The notes: generated by a model not told the origin, from the letters alone. A stretch of 64,000 bases of DNA from Lawsonibacter asaccharolyticus (GCA_003112755.1 BFBT01000001.1:3224001-3288000); one strand, 5' to 3'. Shown: positions 8,236 through 18,761, numbered from the stretch's first letter. A program made the numbers and translations.

Positions 8236-8303
8236 CATATCAATCCTTAGGATCTGTTAAAGAGGTTCCGCCCTGTGGGGCGGGTTTCTTTCTGAGCGAT
8301 CAG

Positions 8304-8340
8304 AAAAAAACCAAAGAATCGCCGGGTGACGCTCCCGGCG
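8304..8340 (-). terminator. Intrinsic terminator of an unassigned leftward transcript
   Basis: Minus strand stem CGCCGGG/CCCGGCG (8334-8340 with 8320-8326) with a seven-base loop, followed by ATTCTTTGGTTTTTTT. No protein gene ends nearby on this strand, so it must end an RNA. Confidence 0.7.
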
Positions 8341-8545
8341 GGACCACGGCTCCACATCCGTTCCGCCTAGGTCCCGCAGTCCGCTTTCCCCCGGACCCCC
8401 GATGCCGGGGACACGGGCCTTGGGTATGGCGCCGGCGTCCGGCGCGGGTGGGGGATGACACCCGCTTCCCCCGTTTGTGCTGCCGCCGTTGGTGGGTCCA
8501 ATGGGCGCGCAGACCCCACGGTGGTGTCGCGCCTACCCTGGCAGA
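8304..8545 (-). ncRNA. Candidate structured non-coding RNA, family not recognised
   Basis: Gene-free stretch whose minus-strand transcript folds into a series of GC stems and ends in a good intrinsic terminator. Visible stems in RNA order: GGCGCG/CGCGCC enclosing a smaller hairpin; GCGGGTG/CACCCGC, whose loop could pair with the GGGGGA just upstream (a possible pseudoknot); GCGCCGG with its complement; CCCCG/CGGGG; and the perfect 8-bp GCGGGACC/GGTCCCGC just before the terminator. It does not match what I know of 6S, tmRNA or SRP RNA. The 5' end is unknown; about 240 nt is a guess. High GC makes some of these stems cheap, so the terminator is the main evidence. Confidence 0.45.
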
Positions 8546-8552
8546 ATAGGGA

Positions 8553-8620
8553 CAGCCGGTGTAAAACCGGCGGGCGCATGATATGCGCCCCTACGCAAAG
8601 ACCGAAGGGAATCCCGTATT
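8553..8620. repeat. Dispersed repeat module (GGGCGCA...TGCGCCC type)
   Basis: GGGCGCATGATATGCGCCCC followed by TACGCAAAGACCGAAGG and CATCCCG-like sequence. It matches the third and fourth modules of the 250-bp repeats at 26618-27237 (GGGCGCACAATGTGCGCCCC, TACGAATTGGCCGAAGG), in the same order. Confidence 0.7.
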
Positions 8621-8684
8621 TCGTCAATTCGCCTGAAATCTTTCCCCCCGGCCCCCGATGGGGTAGACTGTCCCCATCCAGGGG

Positions 8685-8713
8685 TTGCAAAGGACAGGGA
8701 GAAGTGATATAAT
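8685..8713 (+). promoter_or_regulatory. Promoter of yebC
   Basis: TTGCAA (8685-8690), 17 bases, TATAAT (8708-8713), giving a leader of about 35 bases. Confidence 0.85.
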
Positions 8714-8754
8714 ACCATCGCTTTTTAATGAACTCAGAGAAGGGAACGAGAGAT

Positions 8755-9483
8755 ATGTCCGGACATTCCAAGTGGCACAATATCCAGAAGACCAAGGGCG
8801 CGGCGGACGCCAAGCGGTCCCAGATCTTTACCAAGATCGCCCGTGAGATGATCGTGGCGGTCAAGACCGGCGGCAGCGGCGACCCCGCCAACAACTCCCG
8901 CCTGGCCACCGTCATCGCCAAAGCCAAGGCCGCCAACATGCCCAACGACAACATCAAGCGCACCATCGACAAGGCGCTGGGCTCCGGCAACACCGACGAC
9001 TTTGAGAACGTGGTGTATGAGGGCTACGGCCCCAACGGCGTGGCCGTCATCGTAGAGGCCCTCACCGACAACCGCAACCGCACCGCCCCCGAGGTGCGCC
9101 ATCTGCTGGACAAGTACGGCAAGGGCCTGGGCGCCACCGGCTGTGTGTCCTGGTCCTTTGACAAGAAGGGGGTCATCGTGCTGGACGCCGAGGACCTGGA
9201 TGAGGACACCGTGATGATGGACGCCCTGGATGCCGGCGCCGACGACATGCAGGCTGACGACGAGGTGTTCGAGGTCTACACCGATCCCGACGCTTTCAAC
9301 GCCGTGGTGGCCGCCATGGAGGCCAAGGGCTACACCTTCCTGGAGGCGGGCGTGCAGATGGTGCCCCAGAACTATGTGAAGCTCACCGATGAGGAGGACA
9401 TCAAGAACATGACCAAGCTCATCGAGTTCCTGGAGGACAATGACGACGTGCAGAACGTCTACCACAACTGGGAGCAGGACTGA
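8755..9483 (+). CDS. YebC/PmpR family protein (TACO1-like)
   Basis: 242 residues beginning MSGHSKWHNIQKTKGAADAK, the signature start of the YebC/PmpR family, followed by IFTKIAREM, NMPNDNIKR, GYGPNGVAVIVEALTDN and NRNRTAPEVRH. These proteins were first called transcriptional regulators; recent work on some members points to a role in translation of difficult (proline-rich) stretches. ATG 8755 is chosen over an upstream ATG at 8728 because the family starts with MSGHSK and AAGGGA precedes it. Monocistronic between its own promoter and a strong terminator. Confidence 0.93.
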   Translation: MSGHSKWHNIQKTKGAADAKRSQIFTKIAREMIVAVKTGGSGDPANNSRLATVIAKAKAANMPNDNIKRTIDKALGSGNTDDFENVVYEGYGPNGVAVIVEALTDNRNRTAPEVRHLLDKYGKGLGATGCVSWSFDKKGVIVLDAEDLDEDTVMMDALDAGADDMQADDEVFEVYTDPDAFNAVVAAMEAKGYTFLEAGVQMVPQNYVKLTDEEDIKNMTKLIEFLEDNDDVQNVYHNWEQD

Positions 9484-9503
9484 TCCCTCCGTCCCTGCCG
9501 GCA

Positions 9504-9541
9504 AAGAGCGGGACCGCTTTCGGGCGGTCCCGCTCTTGTTC
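9504..9541 (+). terminator. Terminator of yebC
   Basis: 14-bp stem AAGAGCGGGACCGC/GCGGTCCCGCTCTT (9504-9517 with 9524-9537) followed by GTTCTG. The rest of 9542-9713 shows no gene. Confidence 0.85.
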
Positions 9542-9713
9542 TGTCCCTGTGCTCCCGGAGCCTGCCGGGCCCTCATCTCCATGCGGGACGCGGCCTCGCT
9601 CTTCTTCCCCGCCCTCTCCCCCTCTTCCGGGGAAAACACCGAGCGGCAGGGCTGACGCCCCGCCGCTCCAGTCCAGACGATCCAACTCTCCAAATGCCCT
9701 GCTGCCCCTCCAC

Positions 9714-11708
<1,995 letters not shown>

Positions 11709-12413
11709 TCACGCGGCCCCGTTCAGGGTCAGATATGTGTCAGGCACCGCCCCAACAATGACGGTCTCCGCCACCCGCAGGCCGGTCTCTACGGTCAGCT
11801 CCGTCTGCCCGCCGGGCAGGATCAGCGTCACGGGGACGGCCACCTCCAGCTCGATGCGGTGCAGGGTCTGGTTCACCCCCGCCTGGGAGAAGTCGCTGCG
11901 GAATTCCGCCGACACCGTCCCCACCCGCAGGGCCCGCACCCGCAGCTCCGGGCCCCGGGCCCACACCAGTTCGCTGTCCACCAGGCTGCCCAGGGGGATG
12001 CGGATCTCGGAGGCGTCCACCCCCTCCAGTGCGGAGAGGATCTGGGCCACCAGCTGAGCCCGCAGCTGGTTCAGGGCCGCCATATCGGTGGTCATGGCGG
12101 TGATGGCCCCGGAGGCGTCCCGCTGGATGGTGACGAAGTCCCCGTAGTCCACGTCCCGCTCCGCCAGGTCGGCGGCGATGGCCCGGTCGATGACGGCGGT
12201 GAGGGCGTTGGCTGCCTGGGCCCGGGCCGCCGCCTCCACCAGGGGGCGCAGCTGATGCTGGAGCCACCCCACGATCCCGGCGGCCAGGGCCAGGGCCACC
12301 AGGGCGGTGAGCAGCCACCCCCGCCCCCGTCCTCCCCCCGGTCCCCGCCGGGGCGCCCGTCCCCGGAGGGGCGGGTCCAGCCGCCAGCGGACGGCCCGCA
12401 GGCGGCATCGCAT
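11709..12413 (-). CDS. yunB: Sporulation protein YunB
   Basis: 234 residues. A very basic N-terminus is followed by one membrane span (LLTALVALALAAGIVGW), then a domain with DRAIAADLAERDVDYGDFV, NQLRAQLVAQI and IRIPLGSLVDSELVWARGP, and near the end VPVTLILPGGQTELTVETG. These are the conserved blocks of YunB, a sporulation protein made under sigma-E in Bacillus; its molecular role is unclear. It supports a spore-forming host. ATG 12413 is preferred over 12419 because GAGG sits eight bases before it. Confidence 0.88.
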   Translation of the reverse strand: MRCRLRAVRWRLDPPLRGRAPRRGPGGGRGRGWLLTALVALALAAGIVGWLQHQLRPLVEAAARAQAANALTAVIDRAIAADLAERDVDYGDFVTIQRDASGAITAMTTDMAALNQLRAQLVAQILSALEGVDASEIRIPLGSLVDSELVWARGPELRVRALRVGTVSAEFRSDFSQAGVNQTLHRIELEVAVPVTLILPGGQTELTVETGLRVAETVIVGAVPDTYLTLNGAA

Positions 12414-12468
12414 ATCCATATCCTCACCCCCTATGGGTCAGGATATTCATCAGGGCGCTTGGCCTATG

Positions 12469-13722
12469 TCAATCTTTCCCGCCCAGCAGCTCCTGCACCG
12501 CCAGCAGCACGCCCAGCCGGCCCGACTCGAAGGTGAGGCCGCCCTGGAGATAGACGGTGTAGGGGGGGCGCATGGGGGCGTCGGCGGACAGCTCGATGGA
12601 GGCCCCCTGGACGAAGGCCCCCGCGGCCATGATGACCTGGCAGTCGTAGCCCGGCATGTCCCAGGGCTCCGGCGTCACATAGGAGTCCACCGGCGCGCCG
12701 AACTGGATGCCCTTGCAGAACTTTTTCAGCGCCTCCGGCTCCCGCATATGGATCATCTGGATGATGTCGTGGCGGACGGCGGAGGAGGCGGGCTCGGTCT
12801 CATAGCCCAGCAGCTCCATCACGCCGGCGGCGAAGACGGCGGTCTTCACCGCCTGGGCCACCGTGTGGGGAGCCAGGAAGAGCCCCTGGTAGAGCAGGCG
12901 GTTCTGCCCCAGGGTGCAACCGCACTCCCCGCCGATGCCCGGTGCGGTCAGCCGCATGGCCGCCCCCTCCACCAGGTCCCGGCGGCCGGCGACATATCCC
13001 CCCGTGGGGGCCAGTCCGCCGCCGGGGTTCTTGATGAGGGAGCCCACCACCAGGTCCGCCCCCACATGGGTGGGCTCTTGGGTCTCCACGAACTCCCCGT
13101 AGCAGTTGTCCACCAGGACGGCGGCGCCCGGGTTGACCTCCTTTACGATGCGGCACATCTCCCCGATCTCCGCCACCGACAGGGAGGCACGGGTGGAGTA
13201 CCCCTTGGATCGCTGGATCAGCACCGCCTTCACCCGGGGGTCCGCCGCCGCCCGAGCCAGCCCCTCCAGGTCCGGGCAGTCATCCTTCAGCTCTACCTGC
13301 CGGTATTCCACCCCGTAGTCCCGCAGGGAGCCGTGGCCCTTGTCCGCCGTGCCGATGGCCCCCATCAGGGTGTCATAGGGGGCCCCCACCGCGGACAGGA
13401 GCACATCCCCCGCCTTCAGCGCCCCGAAGAGGGCGCAGGTGATGGCGTGGGTGCCGTTGACGAACTGGATGCGCACCAGGGCCGCCTCGGTGCCGAACAG
13501 GTCGGCGTAGATCTGGTCCAGCTGGTCCCGGCCCAGGTCGTCATACCCGTACCCGGTTGTGCCGGCAAAGTACCCCTCTGCCACCCGGTGCTTCTGGAAC
13601 GCGGACAGCACCCGGGCGGTGTTCTCCTCGGCAATGGCGTCGATGCGTGCAAACTGCTCCGCCAGGCCCTGCCGGGCCTTCTCCCCCAGGTCCAGGACCC
13701 GCTGGCTTATCTGTAATGTCAT
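12469..13722 (-). CDS. Methionine gamma-lyase family PLP protein (aluminium-resistance type)
   Basis: 417-residue PLP fold-type I enzyme of the family annotated as methionine gamma-lyase-like or aluminium resistance protein (YnbB of Bacillus). Conserved blocks: YGYDDLGRDQLDQIYADLFG, VRIQFVNGTHAI, VDNCYGEFVE, the probable PLP lysine in IQRSKGYSTR or SLIKNPGGGL, and the glycine-rich YVAGRRDLVEGAA. The family's physiological substrate is not firmly known. Located between yunB and an M42 peptidase, all leftward. Confidence 0.88.
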   Translation of the reverse strand: MTLQISQRVLDLGEKARQGLAEQFARIDAIAEENTARVLSAFQKHRVAEGYFAGTTGYGYDDLGRDQLDQIYADLFGTEAALVRIQFVNGTHAITCALFGALKAGDVLLSAVGAPYDTLMGAIGTADKGHGSLRDYGVEYRQVELKDDCPDLEGLARAAADPRVKAVLIQRSKGYSTRASLSVAEIGEMCRIVKEVNPGAAVLVDNCYGEFVETQEPTHVGADLVVGSLIKNPGGGLAPTGGYVAGRRDLVEGAAMRLTAPGIGGECGCTLGQNRLLYQGLFLAPHTVAQAVKTAVFAAGVMELLGYETEPASSAVRHDIIQMIHMREPEALKKFCKGIQFGAPVDSYVTPEPWDMPGYDCQVIMAAGAFVQGASIELSADAPMRPPYTVYLQGGLTFESGRLGVLLAVQELLGGKD

Positions 13723-13784
13723 ATTCCTTGCTCATTCCTATCTTTCTTTGGTTTCATACGGGCTCTCCCCGCCCGGCCGCCCCC

Positions 13785-14786
13785 TCAGGGCTGCTCCAGC
13801 GGCCGCTGGGCCAGGGCGGCTGCCAGCCGGACGCAGGCATCCGCGTCGGACAGGCTGGCGGTCTCCGCCGGGGTGTGGATATACCGGCAGGGCACTGAGA
13901 TGCCCCCGGTGATGACGCCGGTGCGGGTCAGGTGGATGGCCCCCGCGTCGGTGCCCCCCGCCCGCATGATGTCCCGCTGGACGGGGATGTCCCCCTCCCG
14001 GGCGGTGTCCTCCAGCAGCGCCACCATGGCGGGGTGGCAGATGACGGAGGAGTCCATCACCTTCACCGCCGCGCCCCGGCCCAGCCGGGCCGTGCCCGCG
14101 CGCTCCGAGCCGGGCGTGTCGTCCACATCGGTCACGTCCACCGCCACGGCGTAGTCCGGGGCGATGGACCAGGCGGCGGTCCGTGCCCCCCGCAGCCCCA
14201 CCTCCTCCTGGGCGGTGAACACCAGGTAGAGGTCGTTGGGGCACTCCCCGATCCGCTCCAGGGCGGAGAGCAGCACCGCGCAGGAGATCCGGTCGTCCAG
14301 ATAAGGGGAGACCACCAGGTCCCCTGTGCGGAAAGCGGGGGTGTCATAGACCGCGCTGTCCCCCACCTGGACCAGCTGTTTCGCCGCCGCCTCGTCCCCG
14401 GCGCCGATGTCCAGGAAGCACTCGTCCAGCTTCAGCTTGCCGAAGTCGGCCTTCTCCTCCGGGGCAAAGACCCCCCGCAGGCCGCTTTTGAAGCGGACGG
14501 GGGTGTAGGCCGCCTCTTTGGGGCTGACGCCTCCCAGCCGCCCCACCCGGAGGAAGCCCTCCTTCTCGATGTGGGTGACGACGAAGCCGATGGAGTCCAT
14601 GTGGGCGGCGAGGAGCAGCTTGGGCCCCTTCCCCCGCCTGTGGACGATCAGGCTGCCCATGGTGTCTGCGGTAATCTCGTCGGCATAGGGCTCCGCCAGG
14701 GCCCGGATGACCTCCCGGATCTCCCCCTCGTCCCCCGAGGGGCCGTGGGCCCGGTTCAAGGTCTGGATCAATTCAAACAGTTCCAT
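13785..14786 (-). CDS. M42 family metallo-aminopeptidase, copy A
   Basis: 333 residues of the M42 (glutamyl aminopeptidase/endoglucanase-like) family: cytosolic, di-metal enzymes that trim peptides from the N-terminus. Metal and catalytic residues are visible in order: His-Asp of LLAAHMDSIGF, Asp of YLDDRISC, the Glu pair of TAQEEVGLRGA, Asp of VDVTDVDD and His of YIHTPAE. Nearest relative among the three tandem copies is unclear by eye. ATG 14786 begins MELFELIQTLNRAHGPSGDE. Confidence 0.9.
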   Translation of the reverse strand: MELFELIQTLNRAHGPSGDEGEIREVIRALAEPYADEITADTMGSLIVHRRGKGPKLLLAAHMDSIGFVVTHIEKEGFLRVGRLGGVSPKEAAYTPVRFKSGLRGVFAPEEKADFGKLKLDECFLDIGAGDEAAAKQLVQVGDSAVYDTPAFRTGDLVVSPYLDDRISCAVLLSALERIGECPNDLYLVFTAQEEVGLRGARTAAWSIAPDYAVAVDVTDVDDTPGSERAGTARLGRGAAVKVMDSSVICHPAMVALLEDTAREGDIPVQRDIMRAGGTDAGAIHLTRTGVITGGISVPCRYIHTPAETASLSDADACVRLAAALAQRPLEQP

Positions 14787-14841
14787 AGTTCACTCCTATT
14801 TTCATGCACTCTCATATTCTTTGGGCGGAGGCTGGGCCCCC

Positions 14842-15135
14842 TCACCCCAGCAGGCCGGGCACCTCCGGCACCGGCAGGGGGCCGAACAGCGCCGCCGCGG
14901 TCAGGCAGGCGGCCACCCCAAGGGCGGCCAGCGTCCACCGGGCCCACCGGGCGGTCAGGCAGCGGCCCAGGGCTGCCCAGTATTTCTGGAGCAGCCGGAT
15001 CTCCACCACCATGAACAAGATCCACAGGGGATCTCTCCGCAGGGCGAAAGCCGCCCCGGACATGGCATAGCTGAGGACCGCGAACTCCACGGTCTCCAGC
15101 AGGGCCTCCAGGACCCGGCCCTTTCTCTCGTTCAC
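14842..15135 (-). CDS. Small membrane protein between M42 peptidases
   Basis: 97 residues with two or three hydrophobic segments (VEFAVLSYAMSGAAFAL, LWILFMVVEIRLL, WTLAALGVAACLTAAALFG) and no recognised family. Seventeen bases separate it from the upstream M42 stop codon and 55 from the downstream one, so it is part of the same transcript. It could tether or regulate the peptidases; that is speculation. Confidence 0.6.
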   Translation of the reverse strand: MNERKGRVLEALLETVEFAVLSYAMSGAAFALRRDPLWILFMVVEIRLLQKYWAALGRCLTARWARWTLAALGVAACLTAAALFGPLPVPEVPGLLG

Positions 15136-15152
15136 CTAGCCCGCTTCCTCTC

Positions 15153-16178
15153 TCACAGCCGGGCGGCCTGGTCGGCCACGAACAGCCGGGTCAGTGCGAG
15201 CATGTCCTCAAAATCCGCCAGGCTGCCCACGCTGGCCGGGGCGTGGAGATAGCGCACAGCGGCGGAGAGGGCGGCCACCCGCACCCCGGCCCGGGAGCGC
15301 TGGATGGTCCGGGCGTCGTTGCCCCCGGCGATATACTCCTTGGTCTGCCAGGGGATGCCGTTGTCCTCCGCCAGCCGGCGCAGGTCCTCAAAGAGCCCGC
15401 GGTCGTAGATGGTCCCCCCGTCCATATAGGAGATCACAGGGCCCCTGCCGGGGGCGCACACCCTGCGGTGTCCCTCCACCCCGGGCAGGTCAGCGGCGGT
15501 GGTGGTCTCCAGCACCAGGGCGGTCTCCGGAGCCACAGAGAAGGCGGCCCCAAAGGCTCCCCGGGTGCCCACCTCCTCCTGGGCAGTAAAGACGAAGACC
15601 ACATCCATGGGCAGGTCCTCCTCCAGCAGCTTGAGCAGCACGGCACAGCCCACCCGGTCGTCGATGGCCTTGGCCTTGAACAGGCCCTCCCCGAACTCCT
15701 CCGGCGTGCAGACGAAGGAGCCGTAGGTCCCCGGCTCCACCCTGGAGAGGGCCTCCTCCCGGTCCCTCGCCCCGATGTCCAGGTAGAAGGCGTCGGTCTT
15801 GGGGACCTTCTTCTCCTCGTCCCGGCTGACCAGGTGGATGGCCTTGATCCCCACCACGCCGGGCACCCGGTCCGGGCCCAGGACCACCGGCTTGCCGATG
15901 GCCACCCGGCGGTCCACGCCGCCCACGAAGTCGAATTTCAGAAAGCCCTCTTCGGTGACGTGGGTGACGATGAGCCCCACCTCATCCATGTGGGCGCACA
16001 GCATCAGCCGGTCCCCGGCCGCTCTGGCCCCCTTCTTCCACACGATCAGGTTGCCCAGGGGGTCCACCTTCATAGACCGGGCCCAGGGCCTGGCCCGTTC
16101 CGCCAGGAACTCCCGCACCTGGTCCTCGTCCCCCGACACGCCGTTCAGGGCGCACAGGGTCTTCAGCAGCTCCTTCAT
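15153..16178 (-). CDS. M42 family metallo-aminopeptidase, copy B
   Basis: 341 residues. Metal ligands in LCAHMDEVGL, AIDDRVGCA, TAQEEVGTRGA and YLHAPAS. The stretch usually carrying the second Asp reads LETTTAADLPG. ATG 16178 starts MKELLKTLCALNGVSGDE and overlaps the stop of copy C by four bases (ATGA), indicating translational coupling. Copies A and B share the opening pattern of a short helix followed by xGVSGDE or GPSGDE and the same spacing of ligands. Confidence 0.9.
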   Translation of the reverse strand: MKELLKTLCALNGVSGDEDQVREFLAERARPWARSMKVDPLGNLIVWKKGARAAGDRLMLCAHMDEVGLIVTHVTEEGFLKFDFVGGVDRRVAIGKPVVLGPDRVPGVVGIKAIHLVSRDEEKKVPKTDAFYLDIGARDREEALSRVEPGTYGSFVCTPEEFGEGLFKAKAIDDRVGCAVLLKLLEEDLPMDVVFVFTAQEEVGTRGAFGAAFSVAPETALVLETTTAADLPGVEGHRRVCAPGRGPVISYMDGGTIYDRGLFEDLRRLAEDNGIPWQTKEYIAGGNDARTIQRSRAGVRVAALSAAVRYLHAPASVGSLADFEDMLALTRLFVADQAARL

Positions 16179-17212
16179 CGGGACTCCGCCTCCTCTCCGA
16201 TCCCCTCCACAAAGGCGGCCAGCAGCCGGGCCAGGTCCTCCAGGTCCCGGCGGCTGATGACCTCGATGGGGGTGTGCATATACCGCAGGGGCAGGGAGAG
16301 CACCGCCGTGGCCACCCCCTCCCGGCTCACCTGGAGGGGCCAGCCGTTGGTGCCGGAGTGGCCCGCCATTACCTCGGTCTGGACCGCCATCCCCAGCTCC
16401 TCCGCCTTGCGGCGCATCCGCTGTTCCATCCAGCGGGTGCAGTTGGGGCCCACGCCGATGACGGGCCCCTTGCCCAGAGGGAAGGTCTTTTCCTTGGGGG
16501 CATCCGGGCTGTCCCCGTGGGTCACGTCCACCGCCGCGCACAGGTCTGGGACCACCCCATAGGCCGCGGTCACCGCCCCGGTGCTGTCCACCTCCTCGCA
16601 CACGCTGCCCAGCACGTACAGGTCCACATCCAGCCTCCGGTCCTTCAGCAGCTCCAGGGCCCCCAGCAGGGCGGCGAAGCAGGCGCGGTCATCCAGGGAC
16701 TTGCCGCAGATCAGCTCCTGCCCCAGAGGAAAGCAGCCCCCGCGGAAGACCGCCGGGGTGCCCACCGGCACCCGGCGCTCCGCCTCCTCCTGGCTCAGCC
16801 CCACATCCAGGCAGAGCTCCCGGATGGGGATGGACTTGTCCATGTCCTCCCGGGTCTGGACATGGGGGGGCAGACAGGCCACCACCCCAGCCAGGGGGGG
16901 ATCGGTGAGGACGGTGAGCTCCCGGTCGGGGAGCATCCTGGGGTCCACTCCGCCCAGGGGGGCAAATTTCAGATACCCTTCTTCATGGCCGGTGACCACA
17001 AAGCCGATCTCGTCCAGATGGGCGTCCAGCAGCAGCCGCTTCGCCCCCTCCCTGCCGCACCGGCGCAGGGCCAGCACGCTGCCCATCCGGTCCACGGTCA
17101 CCTCGTCCGCCAGAGGGCGGAGCAGCTCCGCCGCCGCCCGGGACGCCGGCCCCTCGAATCCGCTGGGGGCGCCCAGGCCGCACAGGCGGGAAAGTATCGC
17201 ATCATGATCCAA
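16175..17212 (-). CDS. M42 family metallo-aminopeptidase, copy C
   Basis: 345 residues, the first M42 gene in transcription order after murD. Ligands: LLDAHLDEIGF, SLDDRACFAAL, VCEEVDSTGAV (the usual A-Q-E-E reads V-C-E-E here), VDVTHGDSPD and YMHTPIEV. The active-site region differs most from copies A and B, suggesting a different peptide preference. It begins 27 bases after murD. Confidence 0.88.
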   Translation of the reverse strand: MDHDAILSRLCGLGAPSGFEGPASRAAAELLRPLADEVTVDRMGSVLALRRCGREGAKRLLLDAHLDEIGFVVTGHEEGYLKFAPLGGVDPRMLPDRELTVLTDPPLAGVVACLPPHVQTREDMDKSIPIRELCLDVGLSQEEAERRVPVGTPAVFRGGCFPLGQELICGKSLDDRACFAALLGALELLKDRRLDVDLYVLGSVCEEVDSTGAVTAAYGVVPDLCAAVDVTHGDSPDAPKEKTFPLGKGPVIGVGPNCTRWMEQRMRRKAEELGMAVQTEVMAGHSGTNGWPLQVSREGVATAVLSLPLRYMHTPIEVISRRDLEDLARLLAAFVEGIGEEAESR

Positions 17213-17239
17213 CTCAGTGTTCCTCCTTTGTGCTTCCGG

Positions 17240-18619
17240 TCACAGGGACCGGACCAGCTCCTTGAACGCCCGGCCCCGCTCCATGAAGTTCTTGAAGCGG
17301 TCGAAGGCCGCGCAGGCGGGGGACAGCACCACCACGTCCCCCGGCCCCGCCGCCCGGCGGGCGGCCTCCACCGCCCCGGCCAGGTCCTCGGTCTGGATGA
17401 TCTCCGGGCAGCCGCGGCCGCCCTCCGCCTCCTCCACTGCCTGCCGGATGGCCCGGGCCGTGTCCCCGGTGAGGACCAGGGTCTTGACCCGCTCCCGGAT
17501 CTCCAGGGCCAGGGCGTGGAAGGGGATGCCCTTGTCATAGCCCCCGGCGATGAGGATCACCGGCTCCGGGAAGGACTCCAGGCAGGCCACGGTGCGGCTG
17601 GGACTGGTGCCGATGGAGTCATTGTAGTACTTCACTCCGTCCAGCTCCCGCACCAGCTCGATGCGGTGCTCCACCCCCTGGAAGCGGGCGGCCACCGCCC
17701 GGACGCACTTGTCCGGCACCAGTCCGTCCACGGCGGCGATGGCCGCCATGTAGTTTTCGATGTTGTGCACCCCGGGCAGCCGGATGTCCCGGGTGGGCAG
17801 CACCTCCCGGCTGCCCTGGGCGTTGGTGAGCCAGATGGCCCCGTCCCGGAGGTAGACCCCCTCCTCCAGCCGCTCCCGGCGGCTGAAGAAGGTGACCGCC
17901 CCCCCGGCCTTCTCCGCCAGGTCCCGGGTCAGCTGGTTGTCATAGTTGAAGATGGCCCGGTCCCCCTCCCCCTGGTGGAGGAAGATGTTCTCCTTGGCGG
18001 CGATATACTCCCCCATGGATCTGTGGTAGTCCAGGTGGTTGGGGGACAGATTGGTCATTACGGCGATGTGGGGGCTCTGCTCCATGGTCATCAGCTGGAA
18101 GGAGGACAGCTCCAGCACCGCAAAGTCCTCCGGCTCCATGCCGGACACATCGGGCAGCAGGGGCTTGCCGATATTGCCCCCCACATAGACGTTGTATCCC
18201 GCCTCTTTCAGGAACTCCGCAAGGATGGTGGTGGTGGTGGTCTTGCCGTCGCTGCCCGTCACACCGATCAGGCGGCAGGGGCACAGGCGGAAGAACAGCT
18301 CCATCTCCGAGGTGACCTCCGCCCCCCGGGCCCGGGCCGCCTCCAGGGCGGGGTGGCCGGGGTGCAGGCCGGGGGTGCGGAAGATCACGTCCTGATCCAG
18401 CCCCTCCAGATACGCCTCCCCCAGCCGCAGCCGGGCTCCCAGGCTCTCCAGCTCCTCCGCCTGCTCCTCCACCCGCTCCCGCTGGGCCCTGTCGCACACG
18501 GTCACGTCCAGATCCGCCCGCAGCAGCATCCGGATCAGCGGCGTGTTGCTGACCCCCATGCCGATCACGGCGATCCTCTTCCCCCGCAGACTGTCGAAAT
18601 ATTCCCTGATGTCGGACAT
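17240..18619 (-). CDS. murD: UDP-N-acetylmuramoyl-L-alanine:D-glutamate ligase
   Basis: Cytoplasmic ATP-dependent ligase that adds D-glutamate to UDP-MurNAc-L-Ala in peptidoglycan precursor synthesis. 459 residues. N-terminal Rossmann domain (IAVIGMGVSNTPLIRML), the ATP loop GVTGSDGKTTTT near residue 115, the central-domain motif NLSPNHLDYH, and the C-terminal domain with HRIELVRELDGVKYYNDSIG and GGYDKG. ATG 18619 follows AAAGGAG. It is not in a dcw cluster here; it heads a transcript continuing into the M42 genes. Confidence 0.95.
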   Translation of the reverse strand: MSDIREYFDSLRGKRIAVIGMGVSNTPLIRMLLRADLDVTVCDRAQRERVEEQAEELESLGARLRLGEAYLEGLDQDVIFRTPGLHPGHPALEAARARGAEVTSEMELFFRLCPCRLIGVTGSDGKTTTTTILAEFLKEAGYNVYVGGNIGKPLLPDVSGMEPEDFAVLELSSFQLMTMEQSPHIAVMTNLSPNHLDYHRSMGEYIAAKENIFLHQGEGDRAIFNYDNQLTRDLAEKAGGAVTFFSRRERLEEGVYLRDGAIWLTNAQGSREVLPTRDIRLPGVHNIENYMAAIAAVDGLVPDKCVRAVAARFQGVEHRIELVRELDGVKYYNDSIGTSPSRTVACLESFPEPVILIAGGYDKGIPFHALALEIRERVKTLVLTGDTARAIRQAVEEAEGGRGCPEIIQTEDLAGAVEAARRAAGPGDVVVLSPACAAFDRFKNFMERGRAFKELVRSL

Positions 18620-18648
18620 GGGATACGCTCCTTTCCCGATTTGGGCCG

Positions 18649-18667
18649 CCGCGGCCTGAGGCCGCGG
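18649..18667. promoter_or_regulatory. Hairpin in the murD leader
   Basis: Perfect 8-bp palindromic stem CCGCGGCC-TGA-GGCCGCGG located 30 bases upstream of the murD start codon within the predicted 5' leader. No U-run on the coding strand, so it is not a terminator; it may affect message stability or translation. Confidence 0.4.
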
Positions 18668-18700
18668 AAAAAATTTGACTGGTTTTATGGGTTTTATGGT

Positions 18701-18729
18701 ATGTTATCACAGAAGAAGAAAAATTTCAA
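18701..18729 (-). promoter_or_regulatory. murD promoter
   Basis: Minus strand TTGAAA (18724-18729), 17 bases, TAACAT (18701-18706), with a leader of about 75 bases. Confidence 0.7.
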
Positions 18730-18761
18730 TGAAACACTCCGCCGGAATTTCAACGGGATTC

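Noticed and set aside
8255..8300. Plus-strand terminator CCGCCC/GGGCGG with GTTTCTTTC
   Set aside because: No plus-strand gene ends here, and the U-run is broken; probably incidental or part of the repeat region.
8304..8545. 6S RNA, tmRNA or SRP RNA
   Set aside because: No tmRNA tRNA-like ends or tag, no SRP GGAAG-type tetraloop motif, and no long closing stem with central bubble typical of 6S. Left as an unnamed candidate.
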